A stretch of DNA of 64,000 bases from assembly GCF_900100715.1 (NCBI RefSeq), contig NZ_FNCA01000012.1, forward strand, positions 16,779 to 80,778, read 5' to 3'. The translations under genes and the position numbers were made by a program. The stretch is from Methanolobus vulcani. GTDB lineage: Archaea; Halobacteriota; Methanosarcinia; Methanosarcinales; Methanosarcinaceae. The notes under the pieces are model-generated. The model saw only the letters and a list, made by a program, of their open reading frames with translations. It had not been told where the DNA came from and did no database searches. Shown one piece after another: positions 17,759 through 26,703 of the stretch. Within the stretch, counting starts at the first letter, position 1. Each line of letters opens with the position of its first letter.

Positions 17759-18523
17759 ATGGCTTTAATCGACATTATTTTTCCGTTAGCTATAGTGGCA
17801 GTTCTCATATTGTCCAAAGCTATCAAGATCGTTAATGAATATGAACGTGTAGTAATCTTCCGTCTGGGAAGGTTAAGTGGAGTTAAAGGCCCTGGTCTGT
17901 TCCTTATTATCCCAATAATTGATACGGTTGTAAAGATAGACCTACGTGTAATAGCAATTGATGTACCAAAACAGGCTGTGATCACCAGGGATAATGTAAC
18001 AGTGGCAGTTGATGCTGTTGTCTACTATCAGGTAGTTGACCCTTCCAGGGCAGTCAATGAAGTTGAGAACTTCAGGTACGCAACTGCAATGCTCTCACAG
18101 ACGACCCTCAGGGACGTTATAGGTCAGCTTGAACTTGATGACGTACTTTCCAACAGGGAAGATGTCAACAGGAACATTCAGGAGCAGCTTGACATTTCCA
18201 CTGATCCGTGGGGTATCAAGGTTACCGGTGTGACCCTGCGAGATGTAAGTATTGATGAGACAATGCTTCGTGCCATTGCAAAGCAGGCAGAGGCAGAGCG
18301 TGAGAAGCGTTCACGTATCATTCTTGCAGACGGTGAATTCATTGCTGCTACAAAGATGAAAGATGCGGCACGTCTTTATGAGGAAGTACCTGTTGCAATC
18401 AAACTCAGGGAATTGCAGACATATGCTGAAATAGCAAGGGAAAAGAACATGATTGTTGTGGCCAACTCCGCGAATGTTGGAGAAGTTGCAGCTCTTTCAA
18501 AGGCATTTGCCAAGAAAGAGTGA
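17759..18523 (+). CDS. slipin / stomatin-like membrane protein
   Basis: 254 residues. An N-terminal membrane helix (about 4-22) precedes an SPFH/band-7 domain (YERVVIFRLGRLSGVKGPGL, RVIAIDVPKQAVITRDNVTV) and a coiled-coil C-terminus (AKQAEAEREKRSRIILADGE). Slipins oligomerise at the membrane, and in Pyrococcus the NfeD protease next door cleaves the stomatin partner. The nfeD gene follows at 11 bp, so they form an operon. GGAGAG lies before the start. Confidence 0.88.
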   Translation: MALIDIIFPLAIVAVLILSKAIKIVNEYERVVIFRLGRLSGVKGPGLFLIIPIIDTVVKIDLRVIAIDVPKQAVITRDNVTVAVDAVVYYQVVDPSRAVNEVENFRYATAMLSQTTLRDVIGQLELDDVLSNREDVNRNIQEQLDISTDPWGIKVTGVTLRDVSIDETMLRAIAKQAEAEREKRSRIILADGEFIAATKMKDAARLYEEVPVAIKLRELQTYAEIAREKNMIVVANSANVGEVAALSKAFAKKE

Positions 18524-18534
18524 TTGGAGGAATC

Positions 18535-19884
18535 ATGTTACATAAGTGCCGGTCATACCTGAGCACTTTTCTTTTTTTAACATTGCTCTTATCTCTGTTC
18601 TCAGGTAATGCATGTGCTGCAGGACAACAGAAGGTTCTGGTTGTTGATATCTCGGATTCCATCACTCCTGTAACTGATAATATTGTAGCGGATGCTATTG
18701 CTTTTGCAGAAAATGGTGACTATGAAGCTCTTGTTATTACTCTCAATACTCCCGGTGGTAACCTCGATGAAACCCTGAAAATAATCGAGCAAATTGCTGC
18801 AACTGATGTGCCGGTAATAGGATATGTCTATCCCGAAGGGACTAAAGCATGGTCTGCCGGTACTTTGATACTCATCAGCACTGACGTTGCTGCAATGGCA
18901 CCTTATACTATTATAGGTTCTGCGCAGCCGGTTGCAGTGACTGCAACTGGTAGTGAGCCTATAGAAGATGATAAGATCATCAATGCCATTGTCAAAAGGG
19001 CTACGGAGAATGCAAAAATGCATGGTCGTAACGAGACGGCGGCAGAGGAATTCATAACAAAGAACCTGAACCTTGATCCTGAAACAGCTCTTGATTACGG
19101 GGTCATCGAATATGTTGCATCGGATATTCCGGATCTTCTGACACAGGTTAATGGAATAGAAGTAAAAGGAAAGGTTCTTGACACGGATGGTGCGTCTATT
19201 ACTTATTATGAACCATCTCTGAGACTGGCTTTCATGGGAATAATCTCCAATCCACTTGTTTCCTCGATGCTTCTGCTTCTCGGTGTTTATGCAATTATAC
19301 TTGGAATTTCACACCCAGGCTTTGGTGCTGAATTATTCGGTTTGATTGCTATTGCTCTGGGACTTATCGGAACCGGGTTTGATGTGAATGTAGGTGCACT
19401 GTTCCTTGTTGTCGCCGGTGTGATCCTGTTGGTACTTGAATTCCAGGCTCCCGGATTCGGGGTCTTTGGGATTGCAGGTTTTGTATGTATAATAGCAGGC
19501 AGCATTTTGCTGGTTCCTACTGATTTTCCAAATAACTACACTCCGGCAGAATTCCAGCGTTCGCTGATAATATCCGTAGCAACGCCGACAATAGTAATCG
19601 GACTTTTCTTTGTGTTCATCATTTACAAGGTATTTGAGGTCAGGAGGAAGAAACCACTGTTTGGTGAACTTATTGGCGACATGGCTCTAGCACTTGAACC
19701 AATTGGAAACGGTCAGACAGGATACGTTCTGCACAGGGGACAACACTGGAAAGCACGTTCATCTGACATAATTGAAAAAGATGACAAGGTAACGATTCTT
19801 GAAAAAGACGGTGTTGTACTTGTGGTTGAGAAATTGAAAGATAAATCAAAGCCTGAAAATCAGGTTGATGATGAGGTAAATTAA
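18535..19884 (+). CDS. nfeD: NfeD membrane serine protease (ClpP class)
   Basis: 449 residues. A signal peptide (about 1-25, ending NACAA) is followed by a ClpP-fold S49 protease domain with the serine motif KAWSAGTLILIS, four to five membrane helices (about 235-340, with GISHPGFGAELFG and FQAPGFGVFG repeats) and a C-terminal OB-like domain (GQTGYVLHRGQHWKARS). A strong GGAGGAATC binding site fixes the start at 18535 rather than 18520. Pairs functionally with the upstream slipin. Confidence 0.88.
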   Translation: MLHKCRSYLSTFLFLTLLLSLFSGNACAAGQQKVLVVDISDSITPVTDNIVADAIAFAENGDYEALVITLNTPGGNLDETLKIIEQIAATDVPVIGYVYPEGTKAWSAGTLILISTDVAAMAPYTIIGSAQPVAVTATGSEPIEDDKIINAIVKRATENAKMHGRNETAAEEFITKNLNLDPETALDYGVIEYVASDIPDLLTQVNGIEVKGKVLDTDGASITYYEPSLRLAFMGIISNPLVSSMLLLLGVYAIILGISHPGFGAELFGLIAIALGLIGTGFDVNVGALFLVVAGVILLVLEFQAPGFGVFGIAGFVCIIAGSILLVPTDFPNNYTPAEFQRSLIISVATPTIVIGLFFVFIIYKVFEVRRKKPLFGELIGDMALALEPIGNGQTGYVLHRGQHWKARSSDIIEKDDKVTILEKDGVVLVVEKLKDKSKPENQVDDEVN

Positions 19885-19930
19885 AAATAGAATGTGGAGT
19901 TTCAAGTTTTAGGTAGAAAGGAAAATCTTT

Positions 19931-21250
19931 CTACTTTCTCTTTACCATTTCCACAACGCGGCGTTTCTTCTCAATAGCATTGAGAGCTGCTTTGTCAATG
20001 GCCTTTTTCATTTCTTCAAAATCACGGGGATTTTCGTCACCTATCATCTTCTTGATAGGCGTGTATGCGGATTCCCTGAAACGTGGTGTGAAATCCCTTG
20101 CTTCTCCGTCAATTATAACCTCTGCACCGGTCCCTTCAACAACTTTTCCGATTATTGAAATATCGACATCTGCACTTCTGATGGTATTCATGATGTCTTC
20201 TGCATATTCTTCCGGTGCGATGACAAGCAGAGCATCAAGGGAAACTCCAAGATAGTCTATTTCCAGTGACTCAAGCATCTCAAGCACCCTTGGGTTTACA
20301 AGCTTTCTCATATCCTTTTCTTCAAAAATGAGTTTGACACCTGCCGTTCTGGATATCTCCTTTGCATCTCCTCGAATTCCACCGTTTGTTACATCTGTCA
20401 TTGCATGGATGTGCTTAACAAGACCTGAATCCAGAAGTTTCTCGCATGCTTCAAGGAATTTGATGTTGATGGTCTCATCAACAATATCATGCATCTCATA
20501 GTAGAGTGCAGTTGTGGATATTGTTCCCCCTCCTGCTCCTTCAGTCATGAGGATGACATCTCCTACCTGTGTCTGTTCACGTGATGTGAGGTCGGTTGAA
20601 ACACCAACAGCACCAACTCCTCCGGTCATGCGCTCACCGATGACCATGTCGCCACCGATTCTTAATGTGCTGCCTGTTATGAGTGGAATATTTGATAGAT
20701 CAGCTACCGCAGTGATGCCTGCAATGTGATCAAAGACCTTGCCGACATCTCCGTCATCAGCAACATGAATGTCAGAGAGCATTGCCACGGGTCTTGCACC
20801 CATGACATAGACATCACGTAGTGCAGCCCTTGCAACATGGAATCCTGCAAGGAATGAATAATCGCTAAGTCTGGAGTGCATGCCGTCAACTGTGAGGATA
20901 ACATATTCTCCTCCTTCTGATTTCACAACCCCTGAGTCATCAAGGTGTGTGGTGTCCACGACTGCTTTTGTCTTTCCGATGACCTCTGCAATCTTCTCAT
21001 GGGTGTAGAAATCTCCAAGCCCTCTGGAACCGACACCAAATTCTCCCATTGTTACACCGGATACGGTAGGTTCGAGTACATCACCTTTCAGGACAAGGGT
21101 TGCTTTCGCTTCGGTGATGGTTGCCTGTGCAAGTTTGCGTGCATGTTCAGGATTTGTTTTCTTGACTTCCAGAATTCTGGCAGTCAGCTTATCTTCAAGA
21201 TTAGGGTCGTTGCTATTGAGCCCTCGTTTTGCATAGCCTTCAATGTCCAT
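19931..21250 (-). CDS. PurM/HypE/SelD-superfamily protein (AIR synthase-related)
   Basis: 439 residues. The two-domain fold of the AIR synthase superfamily is visible: an N-terminal ATP-binding domain with MGEFGVGSRGLGDFYTHEKI and VDTTHLDDSGVV, then RDVYVMGARPVAMLSDIHV, and a C-terminal domain with MTDVTNGGIRGDAKEISRT. A Lys-rich helical tail follows. It is longer than the methanogenesis-marker relatives I remember, and I cannot assign a substrate; ATP-dependent activation of an amide or thio group is the family theme. It starts 12 bp after hisH with GGGATG as binding site, so the two are cotranscribed. Confidence 0.65.
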   Translation of the reverse strand: MDIEGYAKRGLNSNDPNLEDKLTARILEVKKTNPEHARKLAQATITEAKATLVLKGDVLEPTVSGVTMGEFGVGSRGLGDFYTHEKIAEVIGKTKAVVDTTHLDDSGVVKSEGGEYVILTVDGMHSRLSDYSFLAGFHVARAALRDVYVMGARPVAMLSDIHVADDGDVGKVFDHIAGITAVADLSNIPLITGSTLRIGGDMVIGERMTGGVGAVGVSTDLTSREQTQVGDVILMTEGAGGGTISTTALYYEMHDIVDETINIKFLEACEKLLDSGLVKHIHAMTDVTNGGIRGDAKEISRTAGVKLIFEEKDMRKLVNPRVLEMLESLEIDYLGVSLDALLVIAPEEYAEDIMNTIRSADVDISIIGKVVEGTGAEVIIDGEARDFTPRFRESAYTPIKKMIGDENPRDFEEMKKAIDKAALNAIEKKRRVVEMVKRK

Positions 21251-21262
21251 ATTTTCATCCCT

Positions 21263-21871
21263 TCAGCACATAGTAACAAAGTTTTTCAGTATTTTAAGGC
21301 CTGTATCACCGCTTTTCTCAGGGTGGAACTGGGTTCCGATAACGTTACCTGCGTCATTGACAATGGCGGCTGCAAATTCAGTTCCGTATTCACATGAAAT
21401 AAGCGTGTTCTTATCTGTAGTGTCCACGTAGTATGAGTGGACAAAATATACGAATGAGCCATCAGGTATTCCATCAAAAATAGGATGTTGCTGGGTGATT
21501 TTAATTGAGTTCCATCCCATGTGAGGAACTTTAAGCTCAGAGTGTGGGAATCTGAGTACCTGTCCTTTTACAAGGTCAAGTCCTTCTGTAAGTCCTCCTT
21601 CCTCTGATGTGCTTAACATCATCTGCTGCCCAAGGCAGATCCCGAGCATTGGCTTTCCTGATGCCACATACTCATCGATGGTGCTTCTGAGAACTTCCAC
21701 GTTCTTCATTGCATCCCTGAAAGCACCAACTCCCGGAAGAATAACACCATCCGCACTTTTTATCTCTTCAGGGTCACTTGAAATGATTACGTCTGCACCT
21801 GCGTGTTCCAGCCCCTTGCGAACACTCCTGAGGTTGCCAAGTCCGTAATCGATGATAACGATCTTCTTCAT
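21263..21871 (-). CDS. hisH: imidazole glycerol phosphate synthase glutaminase subunit
   Basis: 202 residues. Class-I glutamine amidotransferase feeding ammonia to HisF in histidine synthesis. The nucleophile is in GICLGQQMM, and the His/Glu pair in TQFHPEKSG. The N-terminus IIDYGLGNLRSVRKGLE is diagnostic. hisF is not adjacent. First gene of the two-gene unit with the PurM-like protein. Confidence 0.95.
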   Translation of the reverse strand: MKKIVIIDYGLGNLRSVRKGLEHAGADVIISSDPEEIKSADGVILPGVGAFRDAMKNVEVLRSTIDEYVASGKPMLGICLGQQMMLSTSEEGGLTEGLDLVKGQVLRFPHSELKVPHMGWNSIKITQQHPIFDGIPDGSFVYFVHSYYVDTTDKNTLISCEYGTEFAAAIVNDAGNVIGTQFHPEKSGDTGLKILKNFVTMC

Positions 21872-22052
21872 GTGAGAATTAAAGAATGGTTTTGGTACAT
21901 GAATGTAACGATGTGGGATTTTGTGATTTTTATGAAATATGTTTCAGATAATTTCAACTTTCTTTTATATATTTGAATATCTGACACCTTTGTATGCAAT
22001 TGATTCTATTATCATGCAATCAAGCTCTTGAAAAATGTAGGGATGTGATGTT

Positions 22053-22262
22053 TTGGCAAAAATGAAAGCAAACGTCAATTGGACTCTCTATAGTTCATGC
22101 GTCATTGTTTTTGGTGCGGTGTTCAGTATCTTTAAATCAATATATTCATTGGATATTGATGATAATCTTAAAATAGTCTGCTATCTTGTGATTGCATTTC
22201 TGCTTTATGCAATATGGGTAGAAGTGAGAATACATAATTTGGTAAAATCTTCTAAAAAATGA
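22053..22262 (+). CDS. small membrane protein, unknown
   Basis: 69 residues with two hydrophobic helices (about 11-30 and 38-57) and a Lys-rich C-terminus. Possible starts are TTG 22053, after GGGATGTGATG, or ATG 22062. A TTTATATATT box lies near 21966. It is convergent with the toxin gene, separated by 17 bp. Family unknown. Confidence 0.45.
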   Translation: MAKMKANVNWTLYSSCVIVFGAVFSIFKSIYSLDIDDNLKIVCYLVIAFLLYAIWVEVRIHNLVKSSKK

Positions 22263-22279
22263 ACATCACACATCTCAGT

Positions 22280-22546
22280 TCAAAGCCATTTGTACCCATA
22301 GCCTCTTGGAATTATTTCCAGTACGTAAACAACATCATCTTCAATTGCAAAAATAGCTCTGTAATCACCAATGCGAAGACGGTAAAGATCCTGTCTGCCT
22401 TTTGTACCTTTCAGTTTTTTCACATCATGGCTTAAAGGATCATCCTGCAATTTCTTAAGTCCTTCAATTAGTCTGCTTTTCGTTTCATCATCCTGTGAGT
22501 TAAGGAACTTACTGGCATGCTGGTGCACGCTCACTTTGTATGGCAT
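22280..22546 (-). CDS. RelE/ParE-family toxin
   Basis: 88 residues of the RelE fold: KVSVHQHASKFLNSQ, then GLKKLQDDPLSHDVKKLKG, RQDLYRLRIGDYRAIFAI, and a C-terminal basic and aromatic tail (EIIPRGYGYKWL). RelE toxins cleave mRNA on the ribosome. The antitoxin gene lies just upstream with a 12-bp gap, the usual order. Confidence 0.85.
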   Translation of the reverse strand: MPYKVSVHQHASKFLNSQDDETKSRLIEGLKKLQDDPLSHDVKKLKGTKGRQDLYRLRIGDYRAIFAIEDDVVYVLEIIPRGYGYKWL

Positions 22547-22558
22547 AGTTTCCCACTA

Positions 22559-22750
22559 TTAAAGATCGTCAAGGGAGACGAACTGGTCCTTTTCTTCAAG
22601 GCGCTGGTACATGCGGTCCATGAATTCATCTCTGTCAACAGCATCCATCAGGCGTGTGAGAATATCGCTGTATGTCTCTCCTTTTTGTCCATAGGTTTTC
22701 AGTCTGTCTCTTATCGTTTTTGTGGTTGGTATTGTTGTTGTGGTTGCCAT
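22559..22750 (-). CDS. antitoxin partner of the RelE-type toxin
   Basis: 63 residues, Thr-rich N-terminus, then RDRLKTYGQKGETYSDILTRL (a ribbon-helix-helix-like segment) and an acidic C-terminus (RLEEKDQFVSLDDL) suited to neutralise the toxin. This resembles the small archaeal VapB-like/DUF7557 antitoxins. A strong AGGAGGAAG binding site precedes it. First gene of the toxin-antitoxin operon. Confidence 0.75.
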   Translation of the reverse strand: MATTTTIPTTKTIRDRLKTYGQKGETYSDILTRLMDAVDRDEFMDRMYQRLEEKDQFVSLDDL

Positions 22751-22791
22751 TTTTCTTCCTCCTTATATGTGCTTATATCTAATAATAGTTA

Positions 22792-22831
22792 CTTATAATT
22801 AATTATGAGTTTTAATTACATCTTATAATTA
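22792..22831 (-). promoter_or_regulatory. direct repeats at the toxin-antitoxin promoter
   Basis: CTTATAATTA occurs at 22792-22801 and 22822-22831, start points exactly 30 bp apart (about three helical turns). The first copy overlaps a TATA-like element suited to the antitoxin gene. Such spacing fits an autoregulatory operator, though A/T-rich 10-mers can repeat by chance. Confidence 0.35.
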
Positions 22832-22950
22832 GTGATTGTTTGATATTGACTTGCCTTTGCTGTTTTTAATTATTAACCGTACAACATAAAAATCAGAAAC
22901 AAATCAGTAAATTTATATATAATGTTCTTTTGTTAGCATTCGGTGATTTT

Positions 22951-23442
22951 TTGACCAATATTAAAAAACTGTTTGGTGATGATAGGGCCATTGAACTTCC
23001 TATCAATATTGTTGTAATGTTGGTGGTTGGTATGGTTGCCCTTGCGGCGCTTGTGGCTATCATTCCTCCTCCAACTAAGAATATGTCAGTGAACATTGTT
23101 GAATCAGGTGAACAAAGTACAGGCCCTGCTGCTGGAAATACTGTAATTGTTGATTCCTCAACAGCAAACTCTCCTTTCACAGTAGATGTTTTGATTTCAG
23201 TGGCGGACCCGGATGGCTATCCTGTGAGGGCTGCCAATGTTGTGCTTAGAGGCCTTGGTGGTGTGGCAACAGGCACGACTGATGATTACGGAAATTGTAC
23301 TTTGACCACAGCTTCACCTGTTGGTGCTCAGGTAAGCCTTGGTTCCAATCAGAACGAAGGAAGCATGGATCTTACTATCTCCGCAGATGGTTTCTATGAT
23401 TTCGAGAAAGCAGACGCTGTAATGATAGTCAGGACATCATGA
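22951..23442 (+). CDS. pilin-like secreted protein with an Ig-like domain (1)
   Basis: 163 residues. A short charged N-terminus (KKLFGDDRAIELPI) precedes a hydrophobic helix (about 22-42), the layout of archaeal type IV pilin-like signal sequences. A beta-sandwich domain resembling carboxypeptidase regulatory domains follows (VADPDGYPVRAANVVLRGLG, GTTDDYGNCTLTT). TTG 22951 is chosen because the TTTATATATAATG box at about 22911-22923 would put the transcript start near 22942, downstream of an earlier in-frame TTG at 22930; GGTGAT precedes it. Paired with the next gene. Confidence 0.6.
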   Translation: MTNIKKLFGDDRAIELPINIVVMLVVGMVALAALVAIIPPPTKNMSVNIVESGEQSTGPAAGNTVIVDSSTANSPFTVDVLISVADPDGYPVRAANVVLRGLGGVATGTTDDYGNCTLTTASPVGAQVSLGSNQNEGSMDLTISADGFYDFEKADAVMIVRTS

Positions 23443-23472
23443 TCCTGGCATCTTTTTATTTTTTTGATTTCT

Positions 23473-23904
23473 ATGTTAGATGATGAATCCGCATCCGTGG
23501 GCCTTCCAATACGGATCGTTGTCCTCACGATCATCGGTATGATAGGTATCTATACTATTCTATCTGCTGTTACAAGTACACCTTTTGTTCCTGATACTAT
23601 GTTCGCATCATCCAATTGCAGTAGTTTCAACCTGACCGGCGGGACTGGAGATTCTCCGTACCTCACAGTCAATGTCTTTGACAATGACGGAAGGCCAATA
23701 GGCGATGCTAATGTCATTGTGTGGGGACCTTCAAGAGAAAAAGCGGCAGGAGGACTCACAAATGCTGACGGTGAGTTCCGGTACAGGTTGCTGAACATTT
23801 CACTCCCGCAGGGAAAATCCGAAGGTTACCTTTCTGTAAAAGTGATGCAGGAAGGATATCTGGATTATAGTAATGATTATTTCCTGAAAGTAAAAAAGGT
23901 GTGA
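23473..23904 (+). CDS. pilin-like secreted protein with an Ig-like domain (2)
   Basis: 143 residues from ATG 23473 (a TTG at 23464 is possible). The N-terminus DDESASVGLPIRIVVLTIIG matches the preceding protein at the same place (DD..LPI.IVV), followed by a Ser/Thr-rich stretch and a beta-sandwich with DNDGRPIGDANVIVWGP and NADGEFRYRLL. The two genes look like diverged duplicates and could be minor pilins or membrane-anchored surface proteins. No prepilin peptidase or pilus ATPase is nearby. Confidence 0.55.
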   Translation: MLDDESASVGLPIRIVVLTIIGMIGIYTILSAVTSTPFVPDTMFASSNCSSFNLTGGTGDSPYLTVNVFDNDGRPIGDANVIVWGPSREKAAGGLTNADGEFRYRLLNISLPQGKSEGYLSVKVMQEGYLDYSNDYFLKVKKV

Positions 23905-24227
23905 GAAATTTAGTTTTTTTTTTCTCGCTCCTTTTATTTTATTTTTAGAATTTTGGGTTTTGTAGAAATTCTGTTTATGTGAGTGACATGAACTTCGCTT
24001 ATTTTTCCGTTCCAAAAAACATTTTGCAATCTATAAACAAAGTAACCACTCACCGAAGGCGGCACGTTCCGATGCTGCTATACAGAAGATTATTCAAGTG
24101 ATCAGTTGATTTATGCAGAGAATGCAGTAAAACTACTGCAAAAAATATTTCATGGCATTAAGCAGATCACTTTTTAGTCATATGGAAAAGAGCCGGCTTC
24201 GCCGGACCCTTCGGGATTATTCAAGTT
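23905..24227. other. intergenic region with hairpins and a start-less frame
   Basis: About 320 bp. TGCAGTA at 24123-24129 and TACTGCA at 24134-24140 form a 7-bp hairpin followed by A-rich DNA. Two GC-rich hairpins lie at 24193-24215. A 43-codon frame at 24046-24177 without ATG, GTG or TTG at its beginning (GTFRCCYTEDYSSDQLIYA) could be a gene remnant but is too short to call. Confidence 0.4.
24193..24215 (-). terminator. tandem GC-rich hairpins ending the coiled-coil gene
   Basis: Read leftwards: CCCGAAGGG, then CCGGCGAAGCCGG, both with GAA loops, then CTCTTTTCC. They begin 13 nt after the stop of the leftward gene at 24228. This looks like an intrinsic-type terminator. Confidence 0.5.
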
Positions 24228-24884
24228 TCATACTGCCTTTCTGTTGACCATATAGAACTTCATGAGCACCGCAACAGCAAATACAAGAGCAATGCCGAAT
24301 GAGAAATAAGCTGACCTTATGATATTCCATTGTCCGTTCATTATTAGGAATCCGGTAAGTGCAAGGATAGCAGCTCCCACAATTCCTGAGAGTTCAACCG
24401 GAACTTTCACAGAACCTATATTGATGCGGTTGTGATTCTCGGCTTTTTCCAGACGCATGTTCAGTTGTGAGATCTCATTCCTGATCTCTACTGAGAGATT
24501 CTGAATATCCTCCGTTTCGTTTGTGTTTTTAACTAATACCTGCTCTGAGAGTTTACTGTTCTCTTCCCGCAGTTCCATTATTTGTGAGTTTAGGCCGGTT
24601 ATCTCAGAATTGAGTTCCTGTAATCTGATGGCATAGTCATGGTTCTGAGTATTTTTTTGGATGAGATTATTCATCTCGGCACGTATTGAGATGATCTCGA
24701 TCCTTGTGCTCTCAAGCGCTTCCTCAAAATTAGTCTCATACTCCGGGATGGAGTCTTCCACGGGCACGTCAACAGATAGCCTGCGTTCCACCGCACGCAG
24801 TCGTTTTTCCACACTTCTTACGGTCTGGTCAAGAGAGTGTAACCTGCCGTTGATATCGTCTTTTACCTGATTGTCGTTTTTCAT
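24228..24884 (-). CDS. coiled-coil membrane protein, unknown
   Basis: 218 residues from ATG 24884, chosen because GGTG lies 7 nt upstream (the frame is open 8 codons further). The body is a long predicted coiled coil (about 5-150: RLHSLDQTVRSVEKRLRAVE, LNSEITGLNSQIMELREENS), then two membrane helices (about 165-185 and 190-212) and a short basic tail. This is a membrane-tethered scaffold-type protein; function unknown. It follows the 86-residue gene in the same direction. Confidence 0.55.
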   Translation of the reverse strand: MKNDNQVKDDINGRLHSLDQTVRSVEKRLRAVERRLSVDVPVEDSIPEYETNFEEALESTRIEIISIRAEMNNLIQKNTQNHDYAIRLQELNSEITGLNSQIMELREENSKLSEQVLVKNTNETEDIQNLSVEIRNEISQLNMRLEKAENHNRINIGSVKVPVELSGIVGAAILALTGFLIMNGQWNIIRSAYFSFGIALVFAVAVLMKFYMVNRKAV

Positions 24885-24938
24885 GGTCTGCACCAACAGA
24901 CCTGTCATTTTTATTTAGAGTATTAAAAATCTTCGATT

Positions 24939-25199
24939 TTACTCGGGTAATTGTAGGGTTATATATTCAGAATTTACATCAATGATGTAGTACTTTCGTT
25001 TGTTCAGGGTGATATATGACGATCTTTTGGGAAAATAAAGGTTCAGGGCATGTCCCTGGTATCCTTTTGAAAAAAGAAGGCCGATGGAAAAGGTGTTCTC
25101 TGAGGACATTCCGCAGTACATTATATCCTCAATGGTTCCCCAGAAGCTTTTAGTGATGTTCCTTCTTTCACCTATTCCAAGGGTGAATGTCTCGGTCAT
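24939..25199 (-). CDS. hypothetical 86-residue protein
   Basis: MTETFTLGIGERRNITKSFW begins a protein of beta-rich composition (YYIIDVNSEYITLQLPE at the end) with no membrane segment or Cys cluster (one Cys). No ribosome binding site is obvious. It lies between the UDP-sugar dehydrogenase and the coiled-coil gene, same strand, and may be part of one transcript. Family not recognised. Confidence 0.45.
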   Translation of the reverse strand: MTETFTLGIGERRNITKSFWGTIEDIMYCGMSSENTFSIGLLFSKGYQGHALNLYFPKRSSYITLNKRKYYIIDVNSEYITLQLPE

Positions 25200-25260
25200 G
25201 GTTATTGATCCGTTTTTCTGTTACAGTTTTCTGCTACAATTGTTATTCCCGTATTCCAGC

Positions 25261-26556
25261 TTACCAACAGATGCCTTCGTAGTCTATTTCTGTGCTGAGC
25301 TTCTCAGGATTGATGAGATGTCTGCCATCGATAACCACACGGTTTGCCATGAGATCGAATTCTTTGTCAAGGTTCCTGAACTCGTTCCATTCTGTCATGA
25401 TGAGGCAGCCTTCAGCTTCTGTCAGGGCTTCGGATGCGCTCTTGCAGTATGCAACATCATGGAAGAGTTTCTTCATGCCTTCCTCAGCCATCGGGTCATA
25501 TGCGGCGATGTCAGCTCCAAGTTGCATAAGTTTGTCTATAACAGGAATGGATCTTGATTCTCTTATATCATCGGTATCGTTCTTGAAAGCCAGACCAAGT
25601 ACGGCTATTCTCTTGTTCTTAAGATCACCTGTCTTTTCCTGAAGCAGTTCGATCATCTTCAGGGGCTGCCTGTTATTTACATCAACAACGGACTGGAGAA
25701 GATCCGGTGCATATCCGATCTGGTTTGCTTTGCCGATGAGTGCCTTTACGTCCTTTGGGAAACATGAGCCACCAAATCCTGCTCCGCAATTGAGGAATTG
25801 GCGCTCTATCCTGAAGTCTGTTCCCACGGCATCCATGACCTCGTATGTGTTGATGCCAAGCTGCTTGCAGATGTTGCCTACCTCATTGGCGAAGGATATC
25901 TTGGTTGCCAGGAAGGAGTTGTTGACGTATTTTATCATCTCTGCTGTTCTTGGATTGGTGCGTGTGATCTCACAGTCCAGCTTTCGATAGAGTTCTGATA
26001 CGACAAAAGAGGACCTCTCATCTATTGCACCAACCACGATCTTGTCAGGGTGCATGAAGTCATAGACAGCCTTGCCTTCCCTGAGGAACTCGGGGTTCAT
26101 TGCAATACCAAAGTCCTTTCCTGCCTTTTTACCGGAGTACTCTTCAACTATCGGAAGTACGACCTTCTCGGTTGTCTCAGGCACTACTGTGCTCTTTACA
26201 ACCACTACATGATAGCGATCTTTCTTTGCAATGGCTTTCCCAAGGCTGGCACTTGCAGCTTTGACTATTGAGAGGTCAATGCTCCCATCCTCTCCTGATG
26301 GTGTCCCCACACATATGAATGAAGCATCGGTGTTCTCAACCGCATAATCATAATCCGAGGTAGCGATGAGTGTCTTCTGGCTGTACTTTCCCAGCAGTTC
26401 ATCCAGTCCCTCTTCCCAGATAGGTGCTGTTCCCGCATTGATCTGTTTTACTTTCTCTTCATCAATGTCAATGCAGATGACTTCATGCCCGAGTTCCGCA
26501 AAACAAGCGGCTGAGACGGACCCTACATAGCCTGAACCAATAATGGATACTTTCAT
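25261..26556 (-). CDS. UDP-glucose/GDP-mannose dehydrogenase family enzyme
   Basis: 431 residues. Oxidises a nucleotide sugar twice with NAD, giving a uronic acid for surface glycans. Rossmann motif GSGYVGSVSAACFAELGHEV at the N-terminus, the catalytic Cys in GFGGSCFPKDV, and a C-terminal domain with AVLGLAFKNDTDDIRESRS. ATG 26556 is fixed by GGAGA 8 nt upstream and by the Rossmann start; the frame is open 29 codons further up. UDP-glucose is the likeliest substrate, but the family also uses other sugars. No other glycan genes are adjacent. Confidence 0.9.
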   Translation of the reverse strand: MKVSIIGSGYVGSVSAACFAELGHEVICIDIDEEKVKQINAGTAPIWEEGLDELLGKYSQKTLIATSDYDYAVENTDASFICVGTPSGEDGSIDLSIVKAASASLGKAIAKKDRYHVVVVKSTVVPETTEKVVLPIVEEYSGKKAGKDFGIAMNPEFLREGKAVYDFMHPDKIVVGAIDERSSFVVSELYRKLDCEITRTNPRTAEMIKYVNNSFLATKISFANEVGNICKQLGINTYEVMDAVGTDFRIERQFLNCGAGFGGSCFPKDVKALIGKANQIGYAPDLLQSVVDVNNRQPLKMIELLQEKTGDLKNKRIAVLGLAFKNDTDDIRESRSIPVIDKLMQLGADIAAYDPMAEEGMKKLFHDVAYCKSASEALTEAEGCLIMTEWNEFRNLDKEFDLMANRVVIDGRHLINPEKLSTEIDYEGICW

Positions 26557-26703
26557 GATAAGATTCTCCTGAGCTGTAAATTGTTTGGGAGTGTATATTA
26601 GGATTTGGGATGTGATTTTTGTAGAACTATCTTCCAAAAGCAATTTATTAATGTATTCTTAATATCATTCTCTTAACAAATATTGATTGTGAATGTGGGT
26701 GCT

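Noticed and set aside
24046..24177. 43-codon frame as a possible gene
   Set aside because: No start codon at its beginning and no similarity that I recognise; kept only as a possible remnant in the intergenic entry.
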